A stretch of 64,000 nt of DNA from Salvelinus alpinus (lineage: Eukaryota > Chordata > Actinopteri > Salmoniformes > Salmonidae): positions 40,681,728 through 40,745,727 of the forward strand of contig NC_092115.1 of assembly GCF_045679555.1 (NCBI RefSeq), read 5' to 3'. The position numbers and the translations under genes are program-made. Shown piece by piece: positions 46,785-58,344 of this stretch. The notes below the pieces were generated by a model, which did not search any database, was not told the DNA's origin, and saw nothing but the letters and a program-made list of their open reading frames with translations. How positions within the stretch are numbered: position 1 is the stretch's first letter; each line of letters opens with the position of its first letter.

Positions 46785-49700
46785 ATGCCTCTCCTTAATG
46801 TAAATATGCCTTGTCCATTGCTGTTCTGGTTAGTGTTTATTGGCTTATTTCACTGTAGAGCCTCTAGCCCTGCTCACTATACCATATCCAACCTTTCAGT
46901 TCCACCACCCACATATGCGATGACATCACCTGGTTTCAATGATGTTTCTAGAGACAATATCTCTCTCATCATCACTCAATACCTAGGTTTACCTCCACTG
47001 TATTCACATCCTACCATACCTTTGTCTGCACATTATTCCTTGAAGCTATTTTATCGCCCCCAGAAACTTCCTTTTACTCTCTGTTCTAGACGTTCTAGAT
47101 GACCAATTCTCATAGCTTTTAGCCGTACCCTTATCCTACTCCTCCTCTGTTCCTCTGGTGATGTAGAGGTGAATCCAGGCCCTGCAGTACCTAGCTCCAC
47201 TCCTATTCCCCAGGCGCTCTCTTTTGATGACTTCTGTAACCGTAATAGCCTTGGTTTCATGCATGTTAACATTAGAAGCCTCCTCCCTAAGTTTGTTTTG
47301 TTCACTGCTTTAGCACACTCTGCCAACCCAGATGTTTTAGCCGTGTCTGAATCCTGGCTTAGGAAGACCACCAAAAATTCTGACATTTTCATCCCTAACT
47401 ACAAGATTTTCAGACAAGATAGAACGGCCAAAGGGGGCGGTGTTGCAATCTACTGCAAAGATTGCCTGCAGAGTTCTGTTTTACTATCCAGGTCTGTTCC
47501 CAAACAATTTGAACTTCTACTTTTAAAAATCCACCTCTCTAAAAACAAGTCTCTCACCGTTGCCACCTGCTATAGACCACCCTCTGCCCCCAGCTGTGCT
47601 CTGGACACCATATGTGAACTGATTGCCCCCCATCTATCTTCAGAGGTCGTGCTGCTAGGCGATCTAAATTGGAACATGCTTAACACCCCAGCCATCCTAC
47701 AATCTAAGCTTGATGCCCTCAATCTCACACAAATTATCAAGGAACCTACCAGGTACCACCCCAATTCCGTAAACACGGGTACCCTCATAGATATCATCCT
47801 AACCAACTTGCCCTCCAAATACACCTCTGCTGTTTTCAACCAAGATCTCAGCGATCACTGCCTCATTGCCTGCATCCGTAATGGGTCAGCGGTCAAACGA
47901 CCTCCACTCATCACTGTCAAACGCTCCCTGAAACACTTCAGCGAGCAGGCCTTTCTAATCGACCTGGCCGAGGTATCCTGGAAGGATATTGATCTCATCC
48001 CGTCAGTAGAGGATGCCTGGATATTTTTTTTAAATGCCTTCCTCACCATCTTGAATAAGCATGCCCCATTCAAGAAATTTAGAACCAGGAACAGATATAG
48101 CCCTTGGTTCTCTCCTGACCTGACTGCCCTTAACCAACAGAAAAACATCCTATGGCGTTCTGCATTAGCATCGAACAGCCCCCGTGATATGCAACTTTTC
48201 AGGGAAGCTAGAAACCAATATACACAGGCAGTTAGAAAAGCCAAGGCTAGCTTTTTCAAGCAGAAATTTGCTTCCTGCAACACAAACTCAAAAAAGTTCT
48301 GGGACACTGTAAAGTCCATGGAGAATAAGAACACCTCCTCCCAGCTTCCAACTGCACTGAAGATAGGAAACACTGTCACCACCGACAAATCCACTATAAT
48401 TGAGAATTTCAATAAGCATTTTTCTACGGCTGGCCATGCTTTCCACCTGGCTACCCCTACCCCGGTCAACAGCACTGCCCTCCCCTCTGCTACTCGCCCA
48501 CGCCTTCCCCATTTCTCTTTCTCCCAAATACAGTCAGCTGATGTTCTGAAAGAGCTGCAAAATCTGGACCCTTACAAATCAGCCGGGCTAGATAATCTGG
48601 ACCCTTTCTTTCTAAAACTATCTGCTGAAATTGTTGCCACCCCTATTACTAGCCTTTTCAACCTCTCTTTCGTGTCGTCTGAGATTCCCAAAGATTGAAA
48701 AGCAGCTGCGGTTATCCCCCTCTTCAAAGGGGGGGACACTCTTGACCCAAACAGCTAAAGACCTATATCTATCCGACCCTGCCTTTCTAAGGTCTTCGAA
48801 AGCCAAGTCAACAAACAGATTACCGACCATTTCGAATCCCACCATACCTTCTCCGCTATGCAATCTGGTTTCAGAGCTGGTCATGGGTGCACCTCAGCCA
48901 CGCTCAAGGTCATAAACGATATCTTAACCGCCATCGATAGGAAACAATACTGTGCAGCAGTATTCATTGACCTGGCCAAGGCTTTTGACTCTGTCAATCA
49001 CCACATCCTCATCGGCAGACTCGACAGCCTTGGTTTCTCTAATGATTGCCTCGCCTGGTTCACCAACTACTTCTCTGATCGAGTTCAGTGTGTCAAATCG
49101 GAGGGTCTGTTGTCCGGACCTCTGGCAGTCTCTATGGGGGTGCCACAGGGTTCAATTCTTGGACCGACTCGCTTCTCTGTATACATCAATGATGTCGCTC
49201 TTGCTGCTGGTGAGTCTCTGATCCACCTCTACGCAGACGACAGTATTCTGTATACTTCTGGGCCTTCTTTTGACACTGTGTTAACAACCCTCCAGGCGAG
49301 CTTCAATGCCATACAACTCTCCTTCCGTGGCCTCCAATTGCTCTTAAATACAAGTAAAACTAAATGCATGCTCTTCAACCGATCGCTGCCTGCTCCTGCC
49401 CGCCTGTCCAACATCACTACTCTGGACGGCTCTGACTTAGAATATGTGGACAACTACAAATACCTAGGTGTCTGGTTAGACTGTAAACTCTCCTTCCAGA
49501 CTCACATCAAACATCTCCAATCCAAAGTTAAATCTAGAATTGGCTTCCTATTCTGCAACAAAGCATCCTTCACTCATGCTGCCAAACATACCCTTGTAAA
49601 ACTGACCATCCTACCAATCCTCGACTTCGGTGATGTCATTTACAAAATAGCCTCCAAAACCCTACTCAATAAATTGGATTCAGTCTATCACAGTGCCATC

Positions 49701-50078
49701 CGTTTTGTCACCAAAGCCCCATATACTACCCACCACTGCGACCTGTACACTCTCGTTGGCTGGCCCTCGCTTCATACTCGTCGCCAAACCCACTGGCTCC
49801 AGGTCATCTACAAAACCCTGCTAGGTAAAGTCCCCCCTTATCTCAGCTCGCTGGTCACCATAGCAGCACCTACCTGTAGCACGTGTATATCTCTCTGGTC
49901 ACCCCCAAAACCAATTCTTCCTTTGGAAGAATCTGCTGAATCTTCTTCCTTCCAGTTCTCTGCTGCCAATGACTGGAACGAACTACAAAAATCTCTGAAA
50001 CTGGAAACACTTATCTCCCTCACTAGCTTTAAGCACCAGCTGTCAGAGCAGCTCATAGATTACTGCACCTGTACATAG
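46785..50078 (+). pseudogene. LINE ORF2: N-terminal 2A peptide, APE endonuclease, reverse transcriptase; three stops
   Basis: One frame (46785, MPLLNVNMPCPLLFWLVFIG) continues to 50078 with stops at 47100 (TGA), 48696 (TGA for Trp after IPKD) and 48756 region (TAA for Tyr before RPIS). About residue 110-133 a Leu-rich stretch TLILLLLCSS leads straight into GDVEVNPGP, a perfect D-V-E-x-N-P-G-P 2A ribosome-skipping motif. Endonuclease: MHVNIRSLLPK, VLAVSESWLRK, GGGVAIYCK, CYRPPSAPS, LLGDLNWN, SDHCLIACIR. RT: LDPYKSAGLDNLDP, FIDLAKAFDSVNHHIL, MGVPQGSILGP, IHLYADDSILY (49230), KYLGVWLDCKLSF. Catalytic residues are kept, and only point changes stop it. No separate ORF1 is visible. Confidence 0.88.
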
Positions 50079-51396
50079 CCCATCTATAATTTAGCCCAAA
50101 CAACTACCTCTTTACCTACTGTATTTATTTATTTATTTTGCTCCTTTGCACCCTATTATTTCTATCTCTACTTTGCACTTTCTTCCACTGCAAACCAACC
50201 ATTCCAGTGTTTTTTTACTTGCTATATTGTATTTACTTCGCCACCATGGCCTTTTTTATATTTTTATTTATTTATATATATATTTTGTTTGCCTTCACCT
50301 CCCTTATCTCACCTCACTTGCTCACATTGTATATAGACTTATTTTTCACTGTATTATTGACTGTATGTTTGTTTTACTCCATGTGTAACTATGTGTTGTT
50401 GTATGTGTCGAACTGCTTTGCTTTATCTTGGCCAGGTCGCAATTGTAAACGAGAACGTGTTCTCAATTTGCCTACCTGGTTAAATAAAGGTGAAATAAAA
50501 AAATAAAAAATAAAAATATATATACCCTGACTCTGCGTGCAATGAACGCAAGAGAAGTGACAATTTCCCTAGTTTAATATTGCCTGCTAACATGAATTTC
50601 TTTTAACTAAATATGCAGGTTTAAAAACATATACTTCTGTGTATTGATTTTAAGAAAGGCATTGATGTTTATGGTTAGGTACATTCCTGCAACGATTGTG
50701 CTTTTTTTGCAAATGCGCTTTTGTTAAATCATCCCCCGTTTGGCGAAGTTGGCTGTCTTTTTTAGGAAGAAATGGTCTTCACACAGTTCGCAATGAGCCA
50801 GGCGGCCCAAACTGCTGCATATACCCTGACTCTGTTGCACAGAACTCAAGAGAAGTGACACAATTTCCCTAGTTAAAAGAAATTCATGTTAGCAGGCAAT
50901 ATTAACTAAATATTCAGGTATAAAAATATATAAATGTAAATGTACTTGTGTATTGATTTTAAGAAAGGCATTGATGTTTATGGTTAGGTACACATTGGTG
51001 CAACGACAGTGCTTTTTTTGCGAATGCGCTTGTTAAATCACCCGTTTGGCGAAGTAGGCTGTGATTCAATGATAAATTAACAGGCACCGCATCGATTATA
51101 TGCAACGCAGGACAAGCTAGATAAACTAGTAATATCAACCATGTGTAGTTAACTAGTGATTATGTTAAGATTGATTGTTTTTATAAGATACGTTTAATGC
51201 TAGCTAGCACCTTACCTTGGCTCCTTGCTGCACTCGCATAACAGGTAGTCAGCCTGCCACGCAGTCTCATCGTGGAGTGCAATGTAATCGGCCATGAACA
51301 GTGTCCAAAAATGCCGATTACCGGTTGTTATGAAAACTTGAAATCGTCCCTAATTAATCAGCCATTCTGATTAATCGGTCGACCTCTACGCTACAC

Positions 51397-52490
51397 ATTA
51401 TGAGGTAAGTATCTCTGTGTTGAAACAGACTAAGAAGACCCTACTGTAAATCAAGCAGACAAAAACACATTATAAACATCAATTTGTTAGGGATGTTGGA
51501 TCCAACATGGAGCACAGCATAACTGTCTTTACCAGAGTAATGAATGAAGAAGCACTTTGGTTGTTGTTGCATGTCGTGATGTTTGTCATGTGCTTGTCAT
51601 TCAGAAATTGATTTCCGGGATCAGCTGGTGATAGTTGAACATGTGACTGTAACTAAACAGCTACAGTATTAAGTATTATGTGTAATTATTGAAGAACCAC
51701 GTTAATGACAGTATCATTTTGGGTGTTGTGAATCAACTTAAGGGGACTCTCGGATTTATCAAACTCTGAAATTATTTAGTATTTCTGTGCCCATGAAAAC
51801 TGTTTTCCCAGCGTAACATAAGGAGACACTAAATGTTACGTAGTTAGAGAGCATTTCAGAGATCTGAATACAAAAAACTGTCCGACAGAAAGATCCAGTA
51901 TTTACGTTCATCATATGACAAGCTTAACGTTAAGACTATAACTACTGTTCCCTGAAGGAGGGAAACGAGGTACAATTTACAATTAAATCCACGCCTCGCT
52001 GGAAGCCCCGCCTTCCACAGGTGATGAGCGTGAGACTCGGATTTTGTCCTTAAATTCAATACCGCACTTCACTGACCCAGGAAGTGGCGGGGCCAAACAG
52101 GTGTTGTAACTCGTTCATAATTGGTACGAAGATCAGTAGAAATGGTAAGATAAATTGGCACTCCAAATGGAAATAGTTTGCCGATTTTACTGGAAACTTC
52201 AGGAGCATAACATCAGAATTTACGACGGCCAGCAGCAGATCGGGAATTGGTTATTTTCTTCTGGTTAAATTGATCTCTGGCTTCCTCAAGTAATTTGTGT
52301 GTGTTAATTATTTAATCAAACGCTTGAAACATCAGTTCAGTTCAAGTTCCGCACATACAGTTGATTTTATTAAACACATGGGGTGTGTCTATATGGAAAA
52401 ATACATGTCATAACATTTCAACCAATCAATATGTAGAAAGAAAATATTATATTTTTTATATCTGGGACACCCCTAGAACATACAACATAC
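51397..52490. other. Pseudogene intron, nothing recognised
   Basis: No convincing gene or repeat. A GGGACTCTCGG-like tract and the phrase CACTTCACTGACCCAGGAAG at about 52065 were noted without assignment. Confidence 0.4.
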
Positions 52491-52492
52491 AT

Positions 52493-52622
52493 GCATTCAG
52501 ACCCCTTCCCCTTTTCAACATTTTGTTACGTTACAGCCTTATTCTAAAATGGATTACATTTTAAAAAGTGCTCAATCTACAGACAATACCCCATAAAAGT
52601 GAGAAAAAAAAAGTTTAGAAAT
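52493..52622. repeat. Tc1 terminal fragment
   Basis: CATTCAGACCCCTTCCCCTT ... TGTTACGTTACAGCCTTATT ... ACAATACCCCATAAAAGTGA: the terminal inverted region of the Tc1 family at 38535. No transposase. Confidence 0.7.
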
Positions 52623-52639
52623 GCTTGCATACCAGTGGT

Positions 52640-52765
52640 TGTATCTCTCTGTAGTTCATGCCAGTAGGCTACAGTAGGTTGTAACTCTCTAGGTCATGCC
52701 AGTAGGCTACAGTAGGTTGTAACTCTCTAGGTCATGCCAGTAGGCTACAGTAGGTTGTATCCAAG
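52640..52765. repeat. 39-bp minisatellite, inverted counterpart of 23385-23535
   Basis: About three units of CAGTAGGCTACAGTAGGTTG TAACTCTCTAGGTCATGC. Part of the inverted duplication with gene A. Confidence 0.85.
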
Positions 52766-53200
52766 TGGAAACAATTATCAACCCAATGTGGAAAGTGTCG
52801 AATTTGGTCAACAACAAAATGAATGGCTTATTTGCTACGTGAGGTTTACTTGATCTAACAGAAGTTTCGTAATGATTAAGTTGTGGACACGTGACATACC
52901 GACAACTTTGATAAAAAACACTATAAGTTGTCTCCAGATCGCTATGCATATTCATGCTAGTAGCTTAGCATCTCTCTCCATTGAATACAGGCGGTTGACG
53001 ACAACAACCCTCATAGTATATAAACAACAGATTACAATAATAAGATGTATTCAACAAATTAAAAGAAAGAATAGGTGGGAGCTAGACAACCCGCAGTGTC
53101 GCTTTGTGGACAACCGACTCCCCTTGTTAGGGCGGAGAGACATCTTGTCAGTATATCCATAATCTTTGGTGTAGCCAACCCAACTCTCGCATGGCACTAT

Positions 53201-53262
53201 TGGGGGGCACGGTGTGCAGTAAATCATCACTACACAAAAATCACTACATGCCGTGCCCCCCA
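53201..53262. repeat. GC-rich hairpin in pseudogene intron
   Basis: TGGGGGGCACGG (53201) and CCGTGCCCCCCA (to 53262); counterpart of 22887-22934 with a longer loop. Confidence 0.6.
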
Positions 53263-53995
53263 GTCTGCGGTCAGCAGATAGACCATTCTCAAACATATAT
53301 GTTATGTCACTTTTTGGAAACGGAACGGAGAAGACAAGGGGCAGCTTGCTCTCTACGTCGTCTGATTCTACACATATCAGTCATCCTAGGGCCCTCCATC
53401 GAAGAGGTATTGACGAGAGAACTCCGAATATCCGAAGTTAAAAACAAATTGATGGGGTACTTACTGATGTTAATCAGATCTCCCATCTCCACCACTTCAT
53501 ATTTCAATGTCACAGTAATCTCCCCTTCACTCCGAAACTATAACCTCTTCTTTCACAGTAACATCCTCCTCCTCCTCTTTCACTCTGAATGCGTCTTTCT
53601 CTTCTTCTTTAACTGAAACAGCCTCACCATCAACTTATTTTTTAACTGTGACAGCCTCCTCTTCCTTCTCCTCTTTCACGACAACGTTCAACCAAAGACC
53701 TTCTTTCTCCGTCCAGCAGACCTCGTCTTCTTTAACAGGAGGGGAGTAGCTTAGTGAACTCATGGTCGGGGATGTTAGCTAGCTAGTTCGCATGAGCTCA
53801 GGGCTAGGCTAATTTAGATGACTAACAACGTAACTATTACATTAAATGGGGTAACTAGTAGATACGACAGAAGTGTGTTCTAAACACAGTGGCAAATAGA
53901 CACTGAAACGGCCTGAAGGGCTTCAATGTTTCTGCGATGTTGGCTAGCACGCTAACGAGGTGTCTGATTAACTGTTGTTGTTCTTGAAGAAGCGT

Positions 53996-54020
53996 CCCGT
54001 CCACTAGATTACACGTCACA
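53996..54020 (-). promoter_or_regulatory. Shared zinc-finger promoter element, pseudogene D/C
   Basis: Minus strand: TGTGACGTGTAATCTAGTGG ACGG, about 255 bp upstream of the ATG at 53763. Confidence 0.5.
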
Positions 54021-54520
54021 CTGGCAGTATCGACTGGGTTATGTTCAGTACATACAAACGTAATACAACGTTCAATCGAACAAAAATGGTACTGTACTGA
54101 ACGACCAGTTGGAACAACGGGTTAAAAATGTGTTAAACATGCACAGCTCCTTTTAAATACATCAGTCCTTGATTAAAGTCACACCCTGGCACACCCACCG
54201 AACGGAGCAAACGTATCTCAAAGTCTGTTCAAGAACGTACAATAACGTTTTGGCAAACCGTGTCGTTCAGCACAAACCGTTCCACGTAGCAAACGTCCAG
54301 GCGACCTGAATGCATCGCTGAAAGACGCCAATAAAGATAAATATTAATGGCGTCTTTTTGTAGGCACTAACTCTGCCATGGTTCGTTTTTTTGTAGGGTT
54401 TTTGGATAAACCCGGAAAATAGGGTCTGTGGTGAACACAGGCTTAGGAGATCGGATACGTTGTGTTCTATGAGACTCTATGACGTCACTTTTTGTGAATT
54501 CTGAAGCATTTATGTCATGA
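54021..54520. other. No recognised feature
   Basis: Upstream of the minus-strand zinc-finger promoter. Contains GAACGGTTTGTGCTG-type phrases but no frame, RNA gene or repeat I can name. Confidence 0.4.
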
Positions 54521-54524
54521 AAAC

Positions 54525-54690
54525 AAGCACATCAATCAAATCAAATGGTCTTTGTCATGTACACATATTTAGCGGATGTTATTGCAGGTGCAGCGAAATG
54601 CTTACGTTAATAGATCCAACAGTTAGTGCAGTAAAATGTAACAAAACAAAACAAAACACACAAATCCAAAATATATTTTTTATAAGAAAT
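54525..54690 (-). repeat. LINE 3' tail fragment
   Basis: TCAATCAAATCAAATGGTCT ... GCAGGTGCAGCGAAATGCTT, the reversed 3' end of the LINE family also seen at 27855. Confidence 0.65.
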
Positions 54691-54716
54691 ATCAGATTGA
54701 GCAATGTCAGACTTTG

Positions 54717-54717
<1 letters not shown>

Positions 54718-54759
<42 letters not shown>
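54718..54759. repeat. (TA)n microsatellite
   Basis: About 21 TA units, followed by CACTGAACAAAAATAAACAC, a phrase resembling a Tc1 terminus (TA target). Confidence 0.9.
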
Positions 54760-54762
<3 letters not shown>

Positions 54763-54829
54763 TGAACAAAAATAAACACAACATGCAACAATTTCTAATA
54801 TTTTACTGAATTACAGTTCATAGAAGCCG

Positions 54830-55290
54830 CCCCATGTAGTGGACTGTTCTGGGACTGACACCATTTTGTAGACTGTACTAGGACTGACCCCATTTAGTAG
54901 ACTGTACTGGGACTGACCCCATTTAGTAGACTGTACTGGGACTGACCCCATTTAGTGGACTGGTTGTTTGTTTGTTTGGTTGATTGGCTGTTGGTCGACT
55001 GCACTGGGACTGACCCCATTTAGTAGACTCGTTGTGTGTTTGGTTGCATGGTTGTTGGTCACCTGACCCCATTTAGTGGACTGGTTGTGTGTTTGGCTGA
55101 TTGGCTGTTGGTCGACTGTACTGGGACTGACCCCATTTAGTAGACTGGTTGTGTGTTTGGTTGACTGGCTGTTGGTCACCTGACCCCATTTAGTGGACTG
55201 GTTGTGTGTTTGGCTGATTGGCTGTTGGTCGACTGTACTAGGACTGACCCCATATAGTGGACTGGTTGTGTGTTTGGTTGATTGGCTCCT
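54830..55290. repeat. Higher-order minisatellite (GGGACTGACCCCATTTAGTA)
   Basis: Short units of CTGTACTGGGACTGACCCCA TTTAGTAGA, then longer units of about 115 bp that add GGTTGTGTGTTTGGCTGATT and GGCTGTTGGTC. Minus-strand frames with VDQQPISQTHNQST repeats are artefacts. Confidence 0.85.
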
Positions 55291-55790
55291 GTCTGATTGG
55301 CTCCTGTCTGATTGGCACCTGTCTGAATGGACTGATCTATTGGGAGGCTCCTGTCTGAGTGGACTGATCCATTGGGAGGCTCCTGTCTGAGTGGACTGAT
55401 CCATTGGGAGGCTCCTGTCTGAGTGGACTGATCCATTGAGAGGCTCCTGTCTGATTGGCTCCTGTCTGAGCGGACTGATCCATTGGGAGGCTCTTGTCTG
55501 AGTGGACTGATCCATTGGGAGGCTCTTGTCTGAGTGGACTGATCCATTTGGGAGGCTCTTGTCTGAGTGGACTGATCCATTGCGGAGGCCTGTCTGAGTG
55601 GACTGATCCATTGCGGAGGTCTGTCTGAGCGAACTGATTCATTGCTGAGGCCTGTCTGAGGGGACTGATCCATTGCGGAGGCCTGTCTGAATGGACTGAT
55701 CCATTGCTGAGGCCTGTCTGAGTGGACTGATCCATTGCGGAGACCTGTCTGAGTGGACTGATCCATTGCGGAGGCCGTGGGGATGGCACA
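55291..55790. repeat. 28-31-bp minisatellite, about 16 units
   Basis: The unit is CTGTCTGAGTGGACTGATCC ATTGGGAGGCT, with TTGCGGAGGC variants at the right end. It is open in all three minus-strand frames (QWISPLRQ, NGSVHSD, MDQSTQTG repeats). Confidence 0.92.
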
Positions 55791-55899
55791 GTCCATCACT
55801 TTAAAACATTGTATATGGTTATATTACATAAGAACAATGGTGCTAGTGAATGTAGCCAGTAAATGCAGCCAGTGAAAAAAATAAACAATAAAACATTTA

Positions 55900-56445
55900 A
55901 ATCAATAACCCTCATTAATCTACACACAATAGCCCAGAAAGACAACGCGAAAACCGTTTTTTAGAAATGTTTGCAAATTTATAAAAAAACAAACAACAGA
56001 GATCTTATTAAATAAGTATTCAGACCTTTGCTATGAGACTCGAAATTGAGCTCAGGTGCATCCTGTTTCCATTGATCATCCTTGAGATGTTTCTACAACT
56101 TGATTGGAGTCCACTTGTAGTAAATTCAATTGATTGGACATTATTTGGAAAGGCCTCCATCATTCTTAAATGGATGGATGTTTGGAACTACCAAGACCCT
56201 TCCTAGAGCTGGCCACCCGGCCGAAATAAGAATTCGGGGGGGCTTGGCTAGGGAGGTAACCAAGAACCCGATGGTCACTCTGACAGAACTCTAGAGTTCA
56301 TCTGTGGAGATGGGAGAACCTTCCAGAAGGACAACCATCTATGCAGCACTCCACCAATTAGACCTTTATGGTAGAGTGGTGGCAGCATCATGCTGTAGGG
56401 GTGTTTTTCAGCGGCAGGGAGTGGGAGACAAGTGTCTAGTGTCTG
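55900..56445 (+). mobile_element. Internally deleted Tc1-like element
   Basis: ATCTACACACAATAGCCC, TATGAGACTCGAAATTGAGC, then transposase pieces (CTCCATCATTCTTAAATGG; ATCTGTGGAGATGGGAGAAC; GGCAGCATCATGCTGTAGGG). The order matches 38535-39497 with at least two internal deletions. Confidence 0.75.
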
Positions 56446-56499
56446 GGGGATAGAGAGAAATCAAATGGTCTAGTTTGAGGCTATGTGGCGGAGAGTGGT

Positions 56500-56705
56500 G
56501 CAGGCGCTGGAGATGGAGGTGTGTTCTAGTGGGTCTGGGCAGGTGTGATGTAGTTAATGGAGATGGGGGTGTGTTCTAGTGGGTCTGGGCAGGTGTGATG
56601 TAGTTAATAGAGATGGGGGTGTGTTCTAGTGGGTCTGGGCAGGTTTGATGTAGTTAATGGAGATGGGGGTGTGTTCTATTGGGTCTGGGCTGGTGTGATG
56701 TAGTT
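56500..56705. repeat. 51-bp minisatellite, 4 units
   Basis: The unit is GTGTGTTCTAGTGGGTCTGG GCAGGTGTGATGTAGTTAAT GGAGATGGGG. Confidence 0.9.
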
Positions 56706-57030
56706 AAAGTTTGTATGATATTGTAATTTGTATGTGTATGTTTTGTATTGTTTATAAAATATCAAATTAAATATTTTTTAAGTCCCAATGCAAAGTTACA
56801 GCTTTTACATGAAACCAATCAGAATTCCAAAGAATGCCAAAGTCAGGTGTGATGTAATATGGAGGACCAGCCTATTCCCTATGATGTAAACTACAACAGA
56901 AATAACTTCAAATTAAACCAATCGTTTGCACTCATGACTTGAGTGATTAAAGTAAACCACAGTTTTGGAAATACATAACGCCATCTAACCAAATATCAAA
57001 GAATGTTAGCTATTTTTTTATTTATTTACA
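56706..57030. other. No recognised feature
   Basis: AT-rich spacer before LINE copy 4; no frame or named repeat. Confidence 0.4.
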
Positions 57031-57034
57031 TTTT

Positions 57035-57695
57035 TTATTTCACCTTTATTTAACCAGGTAGGCTAGTTGAGAACAAGTTCTCATTTGCAACTGCGACCTG
57101 GCCAAGATAAAGCATAGCAGTGTGAACAGACAACAACACAGAGTTACACATGGAGTAAACAATAAACAAGTCAATAACATGGTAGAAAAAAAGAGAATCT
57201 ATATACAATGTGTGCAAAAGGCATGAGGAGGTAGGCAATAAATCGAATAATTACAATTTAGTAGATTAACACTGGAGTGATAAATCATCAGATGATCATG
57301 TGCAAGTAGAGATACTGGTGTGCAAAAGAGCAGAAAAGTAAATAAATAAAAGCAGTATGGGGGTGAGGTAGGTAAATGGGTGGGCTATATACCGATGGAC
57401 TATGTACAGCTGCAGCGATCGGTTAGCTGCTCGGATAGCAGATGTTTCAAGTTGTTGAGGGAGATAAAAGTCTCCAACTTCAGAGATTTTTGCAATTCGT
57501 TCCAGTCGCAGGCAGCAGAGAACTGGAAGGAAAGGCGTCCAAATGAGGTTTTGGCTTTAGGGATGATCAGTGAGATACACCTGCTGGAGTGCGTGCTACG
57601 GGTGGGTGTAGCCATCGTGACCAGTGAACTGAGATAAGGCGGCACTTTACCTAGCATAGCCTTGTAGATGACCTGGAGCCAGTGGGTCTGAGCTA
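57035..57695 (-). mobile_element. Short 5'-truncated LINE (family A), copy 4
   Basis: The tail complement TTTCACCTTTATTTAACCAG at 57040 and the RT C-terminus WLQVIYKAMLGKVPPYLSSL ... SFQFSAACDWNELQKSLKLE to 57400. Nearly identical to the end of copy 1 (9900-12590), so the same young subfamily. Confidence 0.9.
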
Positions 57696-58020
57696 TATGC
57701 AATTATCTTAGCCAGCCAGCTAACATTAGCTATTTAGCCAACTAACTATGGTCAGCGAGCTGGAGCCCAACTACAGGAGACCAGTTAGAACCCAACTAAC
57801 AAAACCCAACTGAAACATGACTGCAGATCAAAAGAGCAAAGACATACAGAATGATGTCAGGGAAAATCCCCCAAATCCATAATAGATTCCAGATGTCAGT
57901 CAGAATGACTACAATTAAGTTACTAAGTCTGTAACCATACTGTGTTGTTACACTGGTGAGTAAAAACTCATGCTTCCTACCCTTTAACATTTTGTCTGAA
58001 AATTAATTATAGATTTTACT
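57696..58020. other. No recognised feature
   Basis: Spacer between LINE copy 4 and the promoter of zinc-finger exon E. Confidence 0.4.
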
Positions 58021-58082
58021 CAACTGCGTTACCCACTCCAGTCAACAGATGGCATTGTGGGAATTTAAGGCAATGCTGCTAG

Positions 58083-58106
58083 TGTGACGTCCAATCTAGT
58101 GGACGG
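58083..58106 (+). promoter_or_regulatory. Shared zinc-finger promoter element, exon E
   Basis: TGTGACGTCCAATCTAGTGG ACGG, about 260 bp upstream of the ATG at 58345. It also contains TGACGTC, a nearly full CRE, and a CCAAT box overlap. Confidence 0.5.
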
Positions 58107-58344
58107 AACGCTTCTTTCAACAGCAGCAACGGTTAGTCAGACACCTTGGTAGCTTGCTAGCCAAAATAGCCGAACCAATAAAGCTCTTTAGACGCGTTCG
58201 TGTATGTTAGCCACTGTGTTTTAAACCCTCTTCTGTCGTCTAGTTAGTTATCCGATTTAATTTCATATTTACGGTGTTGTTGTTATTAGTCAGCCAGCGG
58301 GCTGGTTAAGTTAGCATTAGCCTAGCTAGCTAGCATTCCCGACC

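Larger units (their letters stand above)
45721..50515 (+). mobile_element. Near full-length LINE (family A), copy 2
   Basis: The 5' end CTTCCAAGATGGCATAGCAG is followed by a 5'UTR with a 22-bp minisatellite, ORF2 with N-terminal 2A motif, APE endonuclease and RT, a 3'UTR ending GGTTAAATAAAGGTGAAATA and an A-rich tail. Inserted in hAT 2: the sequence at 50788-50832 preserves the uninterrupted site (GAGCCAGGCGGCCCAAACTG, then CTGCATATACCCTGACTCTG), which is cut here between GTTGCATA and ATATACCCTGAC. Confidence 0.92.
44811..51388. mobile_element. hAT transposon copy 2: transposase-less deletion derivative with LINE inside
   Basis: Left end TAGAGGTCGACCGATTATGA, right end TGATTAATCGGTCGACCTCTA. 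Flanks CTCTACAC (44803-44810) and CGCTACAC (51389-51396) form an 8-bp target duplication with one mismatch. Relative to copy 1 it joins AGGTTGTAG (copy 1 position 33159) directly to TTATTATAGGAATTA (copy 1 position 36446), so the whole transposase gene is lost. About 1.8 kb without the LINE. Confidence 0.9.

Noticed and set aside
54952-55799. Minus-strand frames of 150-219 codons (QWISPLRQ, MDQSTQTG, NGSVHSD repeats)
   Set aside because: They are one minisatellite read in three frames; the unit length happens to lack stops. No domain, no splice context.
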